This document shows positions 42,623 through 51,298 of a DNA stretch of 64,000 nt, piece by piece. A program made the position numbers and the translations under genes. The notes beneath the pieces are model-generated. The model was not told the origin of the DNA. It did no database searches and saw only the letters and a program-made list of their open reading frames with translations. Each line of letters begins with the position of its first letter. The first letter of the stretch is position 1. The stretch comes from Actinomycetospora sp. NBRC 106375 (GTDB taxonomy: Bacteria > Actinomycetota > Actinomycetes > Mycobacteriales > Pseudonocardiaceae): contig NZ_BSTS01000018.1 of NCBI RefSeq assembly GCF_030269665.1, forward strand, positions 1 through 64,000. Direction: 5' to 3'.

Positions 42623-43744
42623 ATGGCGAACGGACTGGACCGATCGCCCCTCGTGTGTGAGGGACCATCTACGACGGACGACGCGGTCCGAGTCGCCCTG
42701 GTGACCCCGTGGCAGGGGTCGGCCGGTGTGTTCGGGCTGTCCTGTCGCATGGCGTCCGAGCTCGCGGTCTCCGAGATCAACGACGGGGGCGGGCTGCTGC
42801 ACCGTCGCGTCGCCCTGCACCACGTCGACGGCGGCGCCGACCCGGCCTCGGTCGCCGACGAGGTCCAGCGACTGGTGCGCGCCGGCCACGTCGACGCCGT
42901 CGTCGGCTGGCACATCTCGGCGGTGCGGCGGCGCATCGCGCCGCGGATCGCCGGCCACGTCCCCTACGTCTACACCGCGCTCTACGAGGGCGGCGAGCGC
43001 ACGCCCGGCGTGATCGTCACGGGCGAGACACCGAAGAACCAGCTCGGTCCTGCGCTGGGCTGGATGCGCGAGGCGCTGCGTGTCCGCCGGTGGGCGATCG
43101 TCGGCAACGACTACGTCTGGCCCCGTGCGTCCGCAGCAGCCGCCCATCGCTGGGCGCGCCGGCACCACGCCGAGATCACGACCGACCTGTTCGTCCCGCT
43201 GGGGACGCGGGACTTCTCGTCGGTCCTGCGCGATCTCGCGCGGTCGGGGGCCGACGGGGTCCTCATGCTGCTCGTCGGCGAGGACGCCGTGCACTTCAAC
43301 CGGGCCTTCGCCGCCGCCGGGATGGATCTCTTCCAGACCAGGCTCACCACGTTGATGGACGAGAACATGCTGCTCGCGTCCGGGACACGGGCCACGCATT
43401 CGCTCTACGTCGCGGCGGGGTTCTTCGAGGATCTCACGACCGCGGCCGCGCTCGACTTCACAGGACGGTGGGCACGGCGCTACGGGGTGAACTCGCCGAC
43501 GCCGTCGAGCCTCGGGGAGTCGTGCTACGAGGGCCTGAACCTCTACACCGCGATGGTCCGCCGGGCCGGGACCGTCGCGCGGGAGGACCTCCTCGCGGTC
43601 AGTGAGGGACTGCACTACGACGGTCCGCGCGGGGAGGTGTACGTCGAGCGGGGCCACACGGTCCAGGACGTCTACATCGCCGAGGCCCGGGGCGTGGAGT
43701 TCGACGTCGTGGCCCGCTTGTCGTCGGGGTTCGTGGAGAGCTGA
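42623..43744 (+). CDS. amiC: AmiC-like amide-binding protein (type I periplasmic-binding fold, no signal peptide)
   Basis: 373 residues. The fold of branched-chain-amino-acid/urea-binding proteins is evident (VALVTPWQGSAGVFG, ASELAVSEINDGGGLLHRRV, GETPKNQLGPALGWM, SCYEGLNLYTAMVRRAG). There is no signal peptide or lipobox, so it should stay in the cytoplasm, as AmiC of P. aeruginosa does when it senses amides. It is divergent from the MarR gene and faces the amidase block. It is probably the inducer sensor for amiE. No AmiR antiterminator gene is seen. Confidence 0.8.
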   Translation: MANGLDRSPLVCEGPSTTDDAVRVALVTPWQGSAGVFGLSCRMASELAVSEINDGGGLLHRRVALHHVDGGADPASVADEVQRLVRAGHVDAVVGWHISAVRRRIAPRIAGHVPYVYTALYEGGERTPGVIVTGETPKNQLGPALGWMREALRVRRWAIVGNDYVWPRASAAAAHRWARRHHAEITTDLFVPLGTRDFSSVLRDLARSGADGVLMLLVGEDAVHFNRAFAAAGMDLFQTRLTTLMDENMLLASGTRATHSLYVAAGFFEDLTTAAALDFTGRWARRYGVNSPTPSSLGESCYEGLNLYTAMVRRAGTVAREDLLAVSEGLHYDGPRGEVYVERGHTVQDVYIAEARGVEFDVVARLSSGFVES

Positions 43745-43749
43745 GACCG

Positions 43750-44070
43750 TCAGCTCGCGAGGTAGCCGAGGTCGCGCAGGACGATCGCCGTGAGGTTCGG
43801 GCCGCGGGTGCAGCCGGTGTCGACGTGGGCACGTCGGCGGCGAAGAGCCTCGGCGAAGGCCACCGGCTCCGTGGCGATCTCGCCGGTGTTGAGCAGCACC
43901 ACAGCGGCCTCGAGCTCACTGCGCGCGACGCAGTCGCGCCACAGGCTCTGGCTCAGGCAGATCCGATCGTCGTCGATCTCGACGACCCGGACCGGCGCCG
44001 AGCCGGTGAGCGACCACAGCTGCGCGCCGCCCTCGTAGCGCTGACGTACCCAGTCCCAGTCCAGCGGCAT
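43750..44070 (-). CDS. small protein of unknown function, paralogue of 38837-39136
   Basis: 106 residues from ATG 44070, with GGAGG five bases upstream. It begins MPLDWDWVRQRYEGGAQL, has LWRDCVARSELEAAVVLLNTGE in the middle and ends LTAIVLRDLGYLAS, matching the small protein between the tubulin-like genes. Convergent with the AmiC-like gene (stops 5 bases apart) and divergent from the permease gene. A co-factor or adaptor for the same system is inferred from this duplication. Confidence 0.65.
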   Translation of the reverse strand: MPLDWDWVRQRYEGGAQLWSLTGSAPVRVVEIDDDRICLSQSLWRDCVARSELEAAVVLLNTGEIATEPVAFAEALRRRRAHVDTGCTRGPNLTAIVLRDLGYLAS

Positions 44071-44165
44071 CCCGGCCTCCTCGGTCGTCGCGGGCGACGG
44101 GGCGCCGGCACGGCGGTCGCCCCACGGACGCAACACCGTTGTCACGACCGGAGCCTACCTTTTGC

Positions 44166-44178
44166 TTCCGATCCGGAA
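44166..44178. promoter_or_regulatory. possible operator upstream of the permease gene
   Basis: TTCCG-ATC-CGGAA, a perfect 5-bp inverted repeat 44 bases before ATG 44222, in the divergent gap to the small-protein gene. Flanking ACCTTT/AGGT extends the symmetry partly. Confidence 0.35.
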
Positions 44179-44221
44179 AGGTCCTCGACGGGCCGACCAC
44201 CACCACCGGAAGGCCAGCACC

Positions 44222-45949
44222 ATGAGCGCGGAGACCAGCGCCCCGTCCGGGGCTCCATCGCCGAACCACGACCAGGCGATGGCGGGAGGCGGCTCGAGTC
44301 GACTGCGACGCTGGGCCTCGAGCGAGGGCATCGAGGACTACTCGCTGCGCTACGCGCCCAAGAAGTTCCGGCGTTGGTCCCCGCTACTGGTGGCCGGCGC
44401 CGCGCTCGGAGGCATCGCCTACCTGGCCGACTACGCCATCGGCGCGTCGGTCGTTCTGACCAACGGCACCCCGTCCGGCGTCCTGGGCATCCTGGTCGCC
44501 GCTGTGATCATCTTCTTGACCGGGATCCCGATCTCGGTGTACTCCGCGCGCTACGGCATCGACATGGATCTCCTGACCCGGGGCGCCGGATTCGGCTACC
44601 TCGGGTCCACGATCACGTCGTTGATCTACGCGAGCTTCACCTTCATCTTCTTCGCTCTCGAGGGCTCGATCATGGCCCAGGCGCTCGACCTCGGACTCGG
44701 CATCCCGCTGCCGATCGGCTACCTGATCACGGCCGTGGTGGTGCTGCCCCTGGTGATCTACGGGATGTCGGCGCTCGCTCGCTTCCAGGCCTGGACCCAG
44801 CCGCTGTGGCTGCTCGTCCTCGTGTTGCCGATCATCGCCCTCCTCGTCGCGGCGCCGGAGGCGTTCGGGGAGTTCGCCTCCTACACCGGTGACGCCGGGC
44901 CCGGCGTCCAGCTGCTCGGTACCGGGCTCGCCGCCGGCGTCGCGCTCTCGCTGATCGCCCAGATCGGAGAGCAGGTCGACTACCTGCGCTTCATGCCGCC
45001 GGAGTCGGAGGTCGGGCGACTGCGGTGGTGGACCGCGGTGCTCGCCGCCGGCCCGGGCTGGGTGATCCTCGGCGCCATCAAGCAGATCTGCGGTGGCCTG
45101 CTCGCGGTCTACGTCCTGGCGGCCGTCGGGGAGACCGTCGCCGAGGAGCCGATCACCCAGTTCGTGCGCTCCCTCGGACTGATCGTGCCGGGCTGGGCGG
45201 CGATCCTGCTTGCGGTGATCTTCGTGGTCGTCTCCCAGTTGAAGATCAACGTGACGAACGCCTACTCCGGCTCGCTGTCCTGGTCCAACTTCTTCTCCCG
45301 CGTGCTGCACGCCCATCCCGGACGCGTCTGGTGGATCTTCCTCAACGTCGGCGTCGCCCTGGTGCTGATGGAGGTCGGCGTGTTCGGCTTCCTCAACGCG
45401 GTGCTGGCGTTCTACTCCAATGTCGCGATCGCCTGGATCGGCGCCGTCGTCGCCGATCTCGTGATCAACAAGCCGATCCTCAAGCTCTCCCCGAGCTACA
45501 TCGAGTTCAAGCGCGCCCATCTGCGCTCGGTGAACCCGGTGGGCTTCGGCTCCATGGCCGTCGCCTCGGTGGTGTCGATCGTCGCCTACTTCGGTCTGCT
45601 CGGTGACTTCCTCGCCGCGTGGTCCCCGATCCTGGCGATCGTCATCGCGTTCGTGCTCTCGCCCGTGATCTGCCTCGCGACCCGCGGCCGCTACTACCTC
45701 GCTCGGCCCGACGACCTCGAGCCTCCGCTCGTGCGGCCCGACGGCACCCTCGAGACCGCGGAGCAGATCTGCGGGGCCTGCGGACAGAGCTTCGAGCGCC
45801 CGGACCTCGCCTCCTGCCCTTACCACGCGAGCACCGGGGTCGTGTGCTCCCTGTGCTGCACCCTCGAGAAGCACTGCGGCGAGATGTGCAAACCGGCCGG
45901 CACCGCCGCCGATCTGCCCATGCCGACGGCCAGGCACGCCGCAACCTGA
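44222..45949 (+). CDS. NCS1/purine-cytosine-permease-type transporter with cysteine-rich C-terminal tail
   Basis: 575 residues. About twelve hydrophobic helices with NCS1-like features (GIEDYSLRYAPKKFRRWSP at the start, GSTITSLIYASFTFIFFALEG, INVTNAYSGSLSWSNFF). NCS1 carriers import nucleobases, allantoin, hydantoins or amide-like compounds with H+ or Na+. Unusually, the last ~75 residues carry ICGACGQSFERPDLASC, a further CSLCC and CGEMC, about ten cysteines, like a zinc or iron-sulfur module. Context suggests it imports the amide or a related nitrogen compound. GAAGG precedes the ATG. Confidence 0.8.
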   Translation: MSAETSAPSGAPSPNHDQAMAGGGSSRLRRWASSEGIEDYSLRYAPKKFRRWSPLLVAGAALGGIAYLADYAIGASVVLTNGTPSGVLGILVAAVIIFLTGIPISVYSARYGIDMDLLTRGAGFGYLGSTITSLIYASFTFIFFALEGSIMAQALDLGLGIPLPIGYLITAVVVLPLVIYGMSALARFQAWTQPLWLLVLVLPIIALLVAAPEAFGEFASYTGDAGPGVQLLGTGLAAGVALSLIAQIGEQVDYLRFMPPESEVGRLRWWTAVLAAGPGWVILGAIKQICGGLLAVYVLAAVGETVAEEPITQFVRSLGLIVPGWAAILLAVIFVVVSQLKINVTNAYSGSLSWSNFFSRVLHAHPGRVWWIFLNVGVALVLMEVGVFGFLNAVLAFYSNVAIAWIGAVVADLVINKPILKLSPSYIEFKRAHLRSVNPVGFGSMAVASVVSIVAYFGLLGDFLAAWSPILAIVIAFVLSPVICLATRGRYYLARPDDLEPPLVRPDGTLETAEQICGACGQSFERPDLASCPYHASTGVVCSLCCTLEKHCGEMCKPAGTAADLPMPTARHAAT

Positions 45950-46029
45950 TCAGCAGAACCGAACCGAGGAGACGCCCTCGGCGAAGCACCAACAGTTCAC
46001 CATCACACCCAAGACACCCTGGGGGAACC

Positions 46030-46449
46030 ATGCCGGACAGTCTCTACGAGCGGCTCGGGGGCACGTACGCCATCGCGGGAGCCGTCGATGTCCTGGTCGA
46101 CCGGCTGTTCGAGAACGCCGGTGTCAACGCGAACGCCGCCGTCCACGAGCACCACGGGAACCCCGCCAACGGGCCTGGTTACAAGTTCCTCGTCACCGCG
46201 TGGTCGATCGAGGCCGCGGGCGGGCCGAAGTGCTACCCCGGCGAAGACATGATCGCCGCGCACACGTCGTTGAAGATCAATGACGAACAGTTCGACGCGG
46301 TCTACTTCGAGATCGAGGCCACCCTGCGTTTTCTCGGCGTCCCCCAGGCCGAGACTGCGGAGTTCATGACGATCATCGAGCACTACCGCCCCGAGGTGGT
46401 TCAGCAGAAGAAGGTCGAACAAGCCGGAACCCTCGCCCCGGCGAGCTGA
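46030..46449 (+). CDS. group I truncated haemoglobin
   Basis: 139 residues. It starts YERLGGTYAIAGAVDVLVDRLF and has the proximal-His segment MIAAHTSLKINDEQFDAV, both typical of trHbN-type globins, which bind O2/NO. GGGGGA precedes ATG 46030, 80 bases after the permease gene, so it may be cotranscribed. The distal-pocket part is less standard (GPGYKFLVTAW), and an insertion HEHHGNPANGPGY adds His residues. Its link with amide uptake is unclear. Confidence 0.75.
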   Translation: MPDSLYERLGGTYAIAGAVDVLVDRLFENAGVNANAAVHEHHGNPANGPGYKFLVTAWSIEAAGGPKCYPGEDMIAAHTSLKINDEQFDAVYFEIEATLRFLGVPQAETAEFMTIIEHYRPEVVQQKKVEQAGTLAPAS

Positions 46450-46736
46450 ACGCCGCCCCACGACCTGCGGCCCAGCGTCTCGTCCAGCCAGTCGGAGTGT
46501 CGCCGGTGGTGCAGGGAGCGGGCCCGCATCTCCCCGCGGTCGCCTGCACCCTCGCCGGCGGTGAAGGGGACCAGATCCGCCGGCAAGGCCACGACCCGAG
46601 TCGAGGCCGTCGCGCCCGCCCCGTCACTCGCGCGGTGTCAGTGGGGATCGCTACCGTCCTCCCCTGACCGCCGCCGCCCGCGACCAGCCGAAGCGCATCC
46701 GCTGGCCCGGGGCGAATCGCCGGCCACCGTCCGCCA

Positions 46737-47089
46737 ATGGCTGATCCCCCGCGACGCGGCGCGGAACTCGCCACCGGCGAGCCCTCCCCCGACGACGAGC
46801 CTCTCGACGTCACCATCACCAAGGCCGGCCCATGGTGGGTGTACGTCGTCGAGACCGTCGGCGAAGATGTCGACGACTCGATCGCCGCGCTCCCACCCGA
46901 TCTCCAAGCCGCCTTCGCCGAGCTGCTGGCTGCCCTCGAGATCTCACCGCGGACCGTCACGCCACTCGTCCCGTCCGACCCCACCGCCTACGCGTGGCCA
47001 CCATCGGCGCCAGCAGCGCGCGCATGGTCATCTACTACGTCCTCGAACGGGACCGGCGCGTCGCGATCGTCCAATTCAGCTTCATCTGA
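46737..47089 (+). pseudogene. RelE-like toxin gene with a frameshift
   Basis: The first frame gives PWWVYVVETVGEDVDDSIAA, then LQAAFAELLAALEISPRTVT and DPTAY. The second frame continues RVATIGASSARMVIYYVLER and RRVAIVQFSFI then stops. Together they resemble a RelE/ParE-type mRNA-interferase fold. A single indel near 47005 splits them, so the gene is either inactive or the base calls are wrong there. No antitoxin gene is seen. Confidence 0.5.
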
Positions 47090-47162
47090 GCCGAGGTGGT
47101 GAACCACAGCGGTCTACCGCGCGCCGACGTTCGACATTGAGGTGAGCAGGACTCGCATCCGG

Positions 47163-47355
47163 TCACCCGGGCTCGGCGCGACGCTCGAGCGCTCGGTCGA
47201 CGTCGTCGGCGATGCCCTCCCACTCCCGGACCAGGACCTCCTCGACGTCGCCAAAGGCGCGGCGACTGTGGAGGATCGACGACCTGCAGGGCGCGGACCG
47301 GGACCACCGGATCCCCGACGGATGGGACCGTGGGCACGGGGGTGGCAGTGCTCAT
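47163..47355 (-). pseudogene. small gene downstream of the DUF4383-like gene, apparently frameshifted
   Basis: An ATG at 47355 overlaps the stop of the membrane-protein gene (ATGA) and reads MSTATPVPTVPSVGDPVVPV. The natural-looking C-terminus, RRAFGDVEEVLVREWEGIAD then DVDRALERRAEPG, with stop at 47163, is in another frame. One indel around 47260 would join them. Family unknown. Confidence 0.4.
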
Positions 47356-48005
47356 CGCGCGCTCCCCGTCGAGGCCGGCACGGCGGCGAGAGAGGCGTGC
47401 AGGCGCTCGTCGTGCGTGCGGTACGCGGACGCGGCGAACACCTGGGCGGCCTGCTCGGCGGTGGCGACGTGACGGACCATCGCACGCTCGGCCTCGGCCA
47501 GTGCCCGCTCGTCCTCGGGGAGGGCGGCGCGCCCGGCCACCGGCGCCACAGGCCCGGGGTAGCGGGCGTAGGGGCTGTCCGACGGCAGCGCGCCGCTGAA
47601 CCTCCCGTACGATCCGAGAACCAGCAGGATCGCCCCGACGACGAGGCTGAACAGCACGTTGACCGGGGCGAACGCGAGCATGTTCATGGCCGAACCGAGG
47701 ATCATCGCGTTGACCAGGCCCGACAGAAGGAACAGTCCGCCGGCGGCCACCGAGATCGTGGAGGCCACCGGGCCGCTGCGCACGGCCGCGAAGATCAGTG
47801 CGGCCCCCATCAACAGCGACAGGGTGGCGAGCAGCCCGTTGGTGAACAGGCCCAGGACCTCCGGCCCGGACGTCGAGAAGAAGCGCGGTGCCTGCAACGA
47901 GCCGAGGACTCCGAAGGCCACCAGGAACAGACCCGTCGACGCGGCGGCGAGGCGGTGGATCGTATGGACGCGATGTGCTTCCGGAGTCGGGCTGAACATT
48001 CCCAT
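47352..48005 (-). CDS. DUF4383-like four-helix membrane protein
   Basis: 217 residues. Four hydrophobic helices (AAASTGLFLVAFGVLGSL, GLLATLSLLMGAALIFAAV, STISVAAGGLFLLSGLV, VLFSLVVGAILLVLGSYG) are followed by a polar C-terminal tail of about 80 residues. The start HTIHRLAAASTGLFL fits DUF4383 proteins of actinobacteria, of unknown role. GGGAG precedes ATG 48005. Confidence 0.65.
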   Translation of the reverse strand: MGMFSPTPEAHRVHTIHRLAAASTGLFLVAFGVLGSLQAPRFFSTSGPEVLGLFTNGLLATLSLLMGAALIFAAVRSGPVASTISVAAGGLFLLSGLVNAMILGSAMNMLAFAPVNVLFSLVVGAILLVLGSYGRFSGALPSDSPYARYPGPVAPVAGRAALPEDERALAEAERAMVRHVATAEQAAQVFAASAYRTHDERLHASLAAVPASTGSAR

Positions 48006-48175
48006 CGCGCGGACTCCCGTCAGATTGTTCCGACCGTCTGACCGGTCGGTGTGTGCCGCCCACGATGCTCTGAACTTTCTGGTCGAGGACGCTTCGTCAG
48101 GGAATCGTCATGATTCCGACCGAGATGCATCACCGTTCCGTCGGGCAAGGGCCGCGGCCGGGAACGACGGTGGGA

Positions 48176-49213
48176 TCAGGCGGTGACGGCGTCGTGGGGT
48201 GCGAGCCCGGCGAGTGGAAGGCTCAATGTGACGCAGCATCCGGGGCCGCTGTTGACGATCCCGATCCGACCGCCGTGCGCCTCGATCAGGGCCCGGGCGA
48301 TGGCCAGCCCCAGTCCGGCGCCGGATCCCGGATCGGGCGTACGGGCCGCGGTCCCTCGGAACCCGACGTCGAAGACCCGGCCGAGGTCGTCGTCGGGAAT
48401 CCCTCCGCAGGCGTCCTGCACACCCAGCCACGCCTGTCCGTCCCGGACGCCGGCCGACACTTCGACGGTCCCCCCGGCAGGAGTGTGGCGCACGGCGTTG
48501 GTGAGCAGGTTGCGGACCACCCGCGTCAGCTCGGTGTCGCTCCCGCGCACCGTCGGCCACGACTGCGGGTCGTGGGCGGTGACGGCGACGTGGGCGTGAC
48601 GGGCCGCCGCCGCGTCCGCCGCCACGGCGTCCGAGACGACTTCTCCCAGGGCCAGCGGTGCCACCTCGAGCCGGAGGGCGGCCGAGGTGGCGCGGGAGAG
48701 CTGGAAGAGATCCTCCACCATCGCCGTCATCCGGTCGGTCTCGCGCCCGATCCGGTGCAGGTAGTCGGTGACGTCGTCGGGGCGTCGCACAACACCGTCG
48801 ATCAGGGCGTCGGTCATCCCGCGAATGCCGGCCAGCGGCGAGCGCAAATCATGACTCATCCCGCCGACCAGCTCGCGGCGCGCCGTCTCGGCCCGCCGCT
48901 CGGCCTCGCGCGCATCGTGCTGCCAGAGCGCCTCGCGGGCGAACGCGCGCCCCAATAGCAGAGCGGCCGGCACGGTCACGACCGCGACCACAGCGGCGAC
49001 GACGACGGTCCCGGCGAGAACGGGGGTGTACATGAAGCCACTGACCGCGACCACCCCGGAGACCGCGGCCCCCAGGGGGATCAGCGCGAGGGTCGTCATC
49101 GCCGCCGTCAACGACCGGCCCCGCATCCGGTGCAGGATCACGGCCCCCAGGCCCGCGGCGACGATCGTGACCACCAGCGCCACCGGGGCGACGCGCACGA
49201 CCTCGGTGATCAC
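48176..49213 (-). CDS. sensor histidine kinase
   Basis: 345 residues. Four N-terminal hydrophobic helices leave almost no sensor loop. Then come the H-box [17 protein letters not shown]-box [17 protein letters not shown], a D-box-like [10 protein letters not shown] and G-box [15 protein letters not shown]. The protein autophosphorylates on the His of the H-box and passes phosphate to the coupled response regulator. Its GTG start overlaps that gene's TGA (GTGA). Confidence 0.9.
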   Translation of the reverse strand: MITEVVRVAPVALVVTIVAAGLGAVILHRMRGRSLTAAMTTLALIPLGAAVSGVVAVSGFMYTPVLAGTVVVAAVVAVVTVPAALLLGRAFAREALWQHDAREAERRAETARRELVGGMSHDLRSPLAGIRGMTDALIDGVVRRPDDVTDYLHRIGRETDRMTAMVEDLFQLSRATSAALRLEVAPLALGEVVSDAVAADAAAARHAHVAVTAHDPQSWPTVRGSDTELTRVVRNLLTNAVRHTPAGGTVEVSAGVRDGQAWLGVQDACGGIPDDDLGRVFDVGFRGTAARTPDPGSGAGLGLAIARALIEAHGGRIGIVNSGPGCCVTLSLPLAGLAPHDAVTA

Positions 49214-49893
49214 AGCGCCACCCGGTCGTACCGGTACCCGGTCCCCCAGATCGTGGCCAGCCGCCGGGGCTGGGTCGGGTCGTGCTCGATCTTCTCCCGC
49301 AACCGGCGGACATGGACTGTCACGGTGGACTGGTCACCGAAGCTCCACCCCCACACCTCGGCCAGCAGCTCGACCCTGGTGAACGCGCGACCGGGATGAG
49401 CGAGCAGGAAGGCGAGCAGGTCGAACTCACGCGTCGTCAACGCGAGCTCCTCCTCGCCGAGGAACGCCCGGCGCGACGCGCGGTCGACCCGCAAGTCGCC
49501 GTCAGCCAGCGATCCGGCGGTCGAGGGCACCGACCGGCGCAGGACCGAGCCGACACGTAGCACCAGCTCGCGAGGGCTGAAGGGCTTGGTCACGTAGTCG
49601 TCGGCACCGAGTTCCAGCCCAAGCACCCGATCGACCTCCTCGCCCCTCGCGGTCAGCATGACGATGGCCGGTGGGCTCTCCCGCATCCGCAGGGCACGGC
49701 ACACCTCCAGCCCGGACAAGCCCGGCAACATGAGGTCGAGAACGACCGCGTCGGGATCGCCGCGGGTCGCGGCGTCCAGGGCGCTCCGCCCGTCCCCCGC
49801 CACGTCCACGGCGTATCCCGCGTCGCCCAGATACCGAGCCACGACGTCGCGCACGGTCGCGTCGTCGTCGACGACGAGAACCAGGGCGGACAT
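49210..49893 (-). CDS. OmpR/PhoB-family response regulator
   Basis: 227 residues from ATG 49893. The receiver has the acidic pair DDD near 9-11, the phospho-acceptor Asp in [11 protein letters not shown] (about 53) and the Lys in [11 protein letters not shown]. The C-terminal winged helix has [24 protein letters not shown] and [14 protein letters not shown]. No clear ribosome site, so translation may be leaderless. Pairs with the histidine kinase downstream. Target genes unknown. Confidence 0.9.
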   Translation of the reverse strand: MSALVLVVDDDATVRDVVARYLGDAGYAVDVAGDGRSALDAATRGDPDAVVLDLMLPGLSGLEVCRALRMRESPPAIVMLTARGEEVDRVLGLELGADDYVTKPFSPRELVLRVGSVLRRSVPSTAGSLADGDLRVDRASRRAFLGEEELALTTREFDLLAFLLAHPGRAFTRVELLAEVWGWSFGDQSTVTVHVRRLREKIEHDPTQPRRLATIWGTGYRYDRVAL

Positions 49894-50515
49894 GGCGTCG
49901 AGCGTAGGTCGACGCGGAACACCCACACTGAATCGTCCCGGATCGGTAAGACATGGCGGCCACATCGAGACCCCGGAACTTCGCGGAAGCACGGCCCAGG
50001 GCCTCGTTCGGGAACACCGCGGCACGGGTCGACTGCCGGCCGGGCCGGTCAGGGGTCAAGCCCAGGGCGTCGTGTGACCGCAGCTGCCGGTGCTCGGCTC
50101 GGTCTCTGCTCTGGCCACCCAGGCGGGGACATCGACGAGCCCCCGGTGCCGGTACGCGTGATCAGCGCCGCGGCACTGGGAGGATCGGGTGCAGCCAGCT
50201 CCGACCGGCCGGGCGCGAGACATCGGGCCGCCCGGTGCGGACGAGGCGCCCATGCTGCCCACGGTGCTGATGGGCGGGGCGGCCGATCGCGCCGCGATCA
50301 CCGAGGCGTCAGCGGCGACGCCGAGGTCTTACCGATCAAGGATCCCGCGGTGACGATGCGCTGGTCGGCCGCCGCCCACGCACAGCGCGCGGGCACGATG
50401 GCTGGGCAAGTCCGTATTACTGACCGTCCATCGATGCGGGAGAACGCACACCGCGCCCTCGCACGCGCCGCTGACTGGTCCGGACACAGCGAAGACATCG
50501 TGGAGGGAGCTCCCA
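49894..50515. other. intergenic region upstream of tetR, no gene assigned
   Basis: 622 bases between the response-regulator start and the TetR start at 50516. A frame ending at 50526 (with VLPIKDPAVTMRWSAAAHAQ) and another around 50250 (MLPTVLMGGAADRAAITEAS) could be pieces of one decayed gene, but neither has a recognisable family or a strong codon pattern. Confidence 0.4.
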
Positions 50516-51148
50516 TTGCCGGATGAACAGGCCCTGCAGCACGGCCGCCCTACAGCGGGCGAGGACCGGTCCGTGCGCAGGAAGATCATCGACACGTCGG
50601 CCGACCTGATGTACCGCCAGGGCGTCGGGCCGACGACCCTCGACGATGTCGTCACGGCGAGCGGCACCACCCGCGGACTACTTGATCGTCACTTCGAGGA
50701 CAAGAACGCTCTCGTCGCCCAGGTGGTCGCCACCCAGATCCGACGAGTCATCGACGAGCAGATCTCAGACATCGGGCGGCTGAGCTCGTTGGACGACCTG
50801 CGGACGTGGCGTGACCGCGTGGTCGCGGACACCAGGCGCCGTCACGGCGCCCACGGCTGTCCGTTGGGATCACTGGCCATGGAGCTCGCCGAGCACTCCG
50901 AACCGAGCCGACGAGCCCTGGCCGCCGCATTCGAGGTGTGGGAATCCGAGTTCGGCGCCTGCCTGCGACGCATGCGAGGGCGGGGCCTCCTCGACGTCGA
51001 CGCCGACGTCGACGCGCTCGCGGTCGGCCTCATGGCCGCCCTGCAGGGCGGCCTCATCGTTGCTCGGGTCACGCGCGACGCGGACGACCTCGCGCTGTCC
51101 CTCGATGCCGCCCTGAGCCGCATCCAGGCCCACTCGGCCACGAGCTGA
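50516..51148 (+). CDS. TetR-family regulator, LmrA/YxaF type
   Basis: 210 residues from a TTG at 50516, preceded by GGAGGGAG. HTH region TTLDDVVTASGTTRGLLDRHFEDKNALV. Ligand domain with AHGCPLGSLAMELAE and GLMAALQGGLIVARVTRDADDLALSLD. It is a close paralogue of the next gene (51299-51991), which has the same blocks, and a more distant one of 20994-21605. Its targets may include the palindromic sites downstream, but the next gene is the equally likely candidate. Confidence 0.85.
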   Translation: MPDEQALQHGRPTAGEDRSVRRKIIDTSADLMYRQGVGPTTLDDVVTASGTTRGLLDRHFEDKNALVAQVVATQIRRVIDEQISDIGRLSSLDDLRTWRDRVVADTRRRHGAHGCPLGSLAMELAEHSEPSRRALAAAFEVWESEFGACLRRMRGRGLLDVDADVDALAVGLMAALQGGLIVARVTRDADDLALSLDAALSRIQAHSATS

Positions 51149-51214
51149 CGTCCGAGACGACACCGGTGGAGCGCGACCGCTCCGGTTGCGGCGTGGCCCC
51201 ACTCACCGCGGTAC

Positions 51215-51230
51215 TGGACTGATGAGTTCA
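51215..51230. promoter_or_regulatory. TetR-type operator in front of the tetR at 51299
   Basis: TGGACT-GATG-AGTTCA: 6-bp arms with one mismatch and a 4-base spacer. It sits 69 bases before the GTG start, in the right place for autoregulation. Same geometry as the TGTACY-N4-RGTACA sites further right and as 20717-20732. Confidence 0.5.
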
Positions 51231-51298
51231 TCCGCAACGCGTTGAGCGTGTAAATTCACGGCGAACAGGGTCTCCGTGACGCAGCGAGGGAGCAGGTC

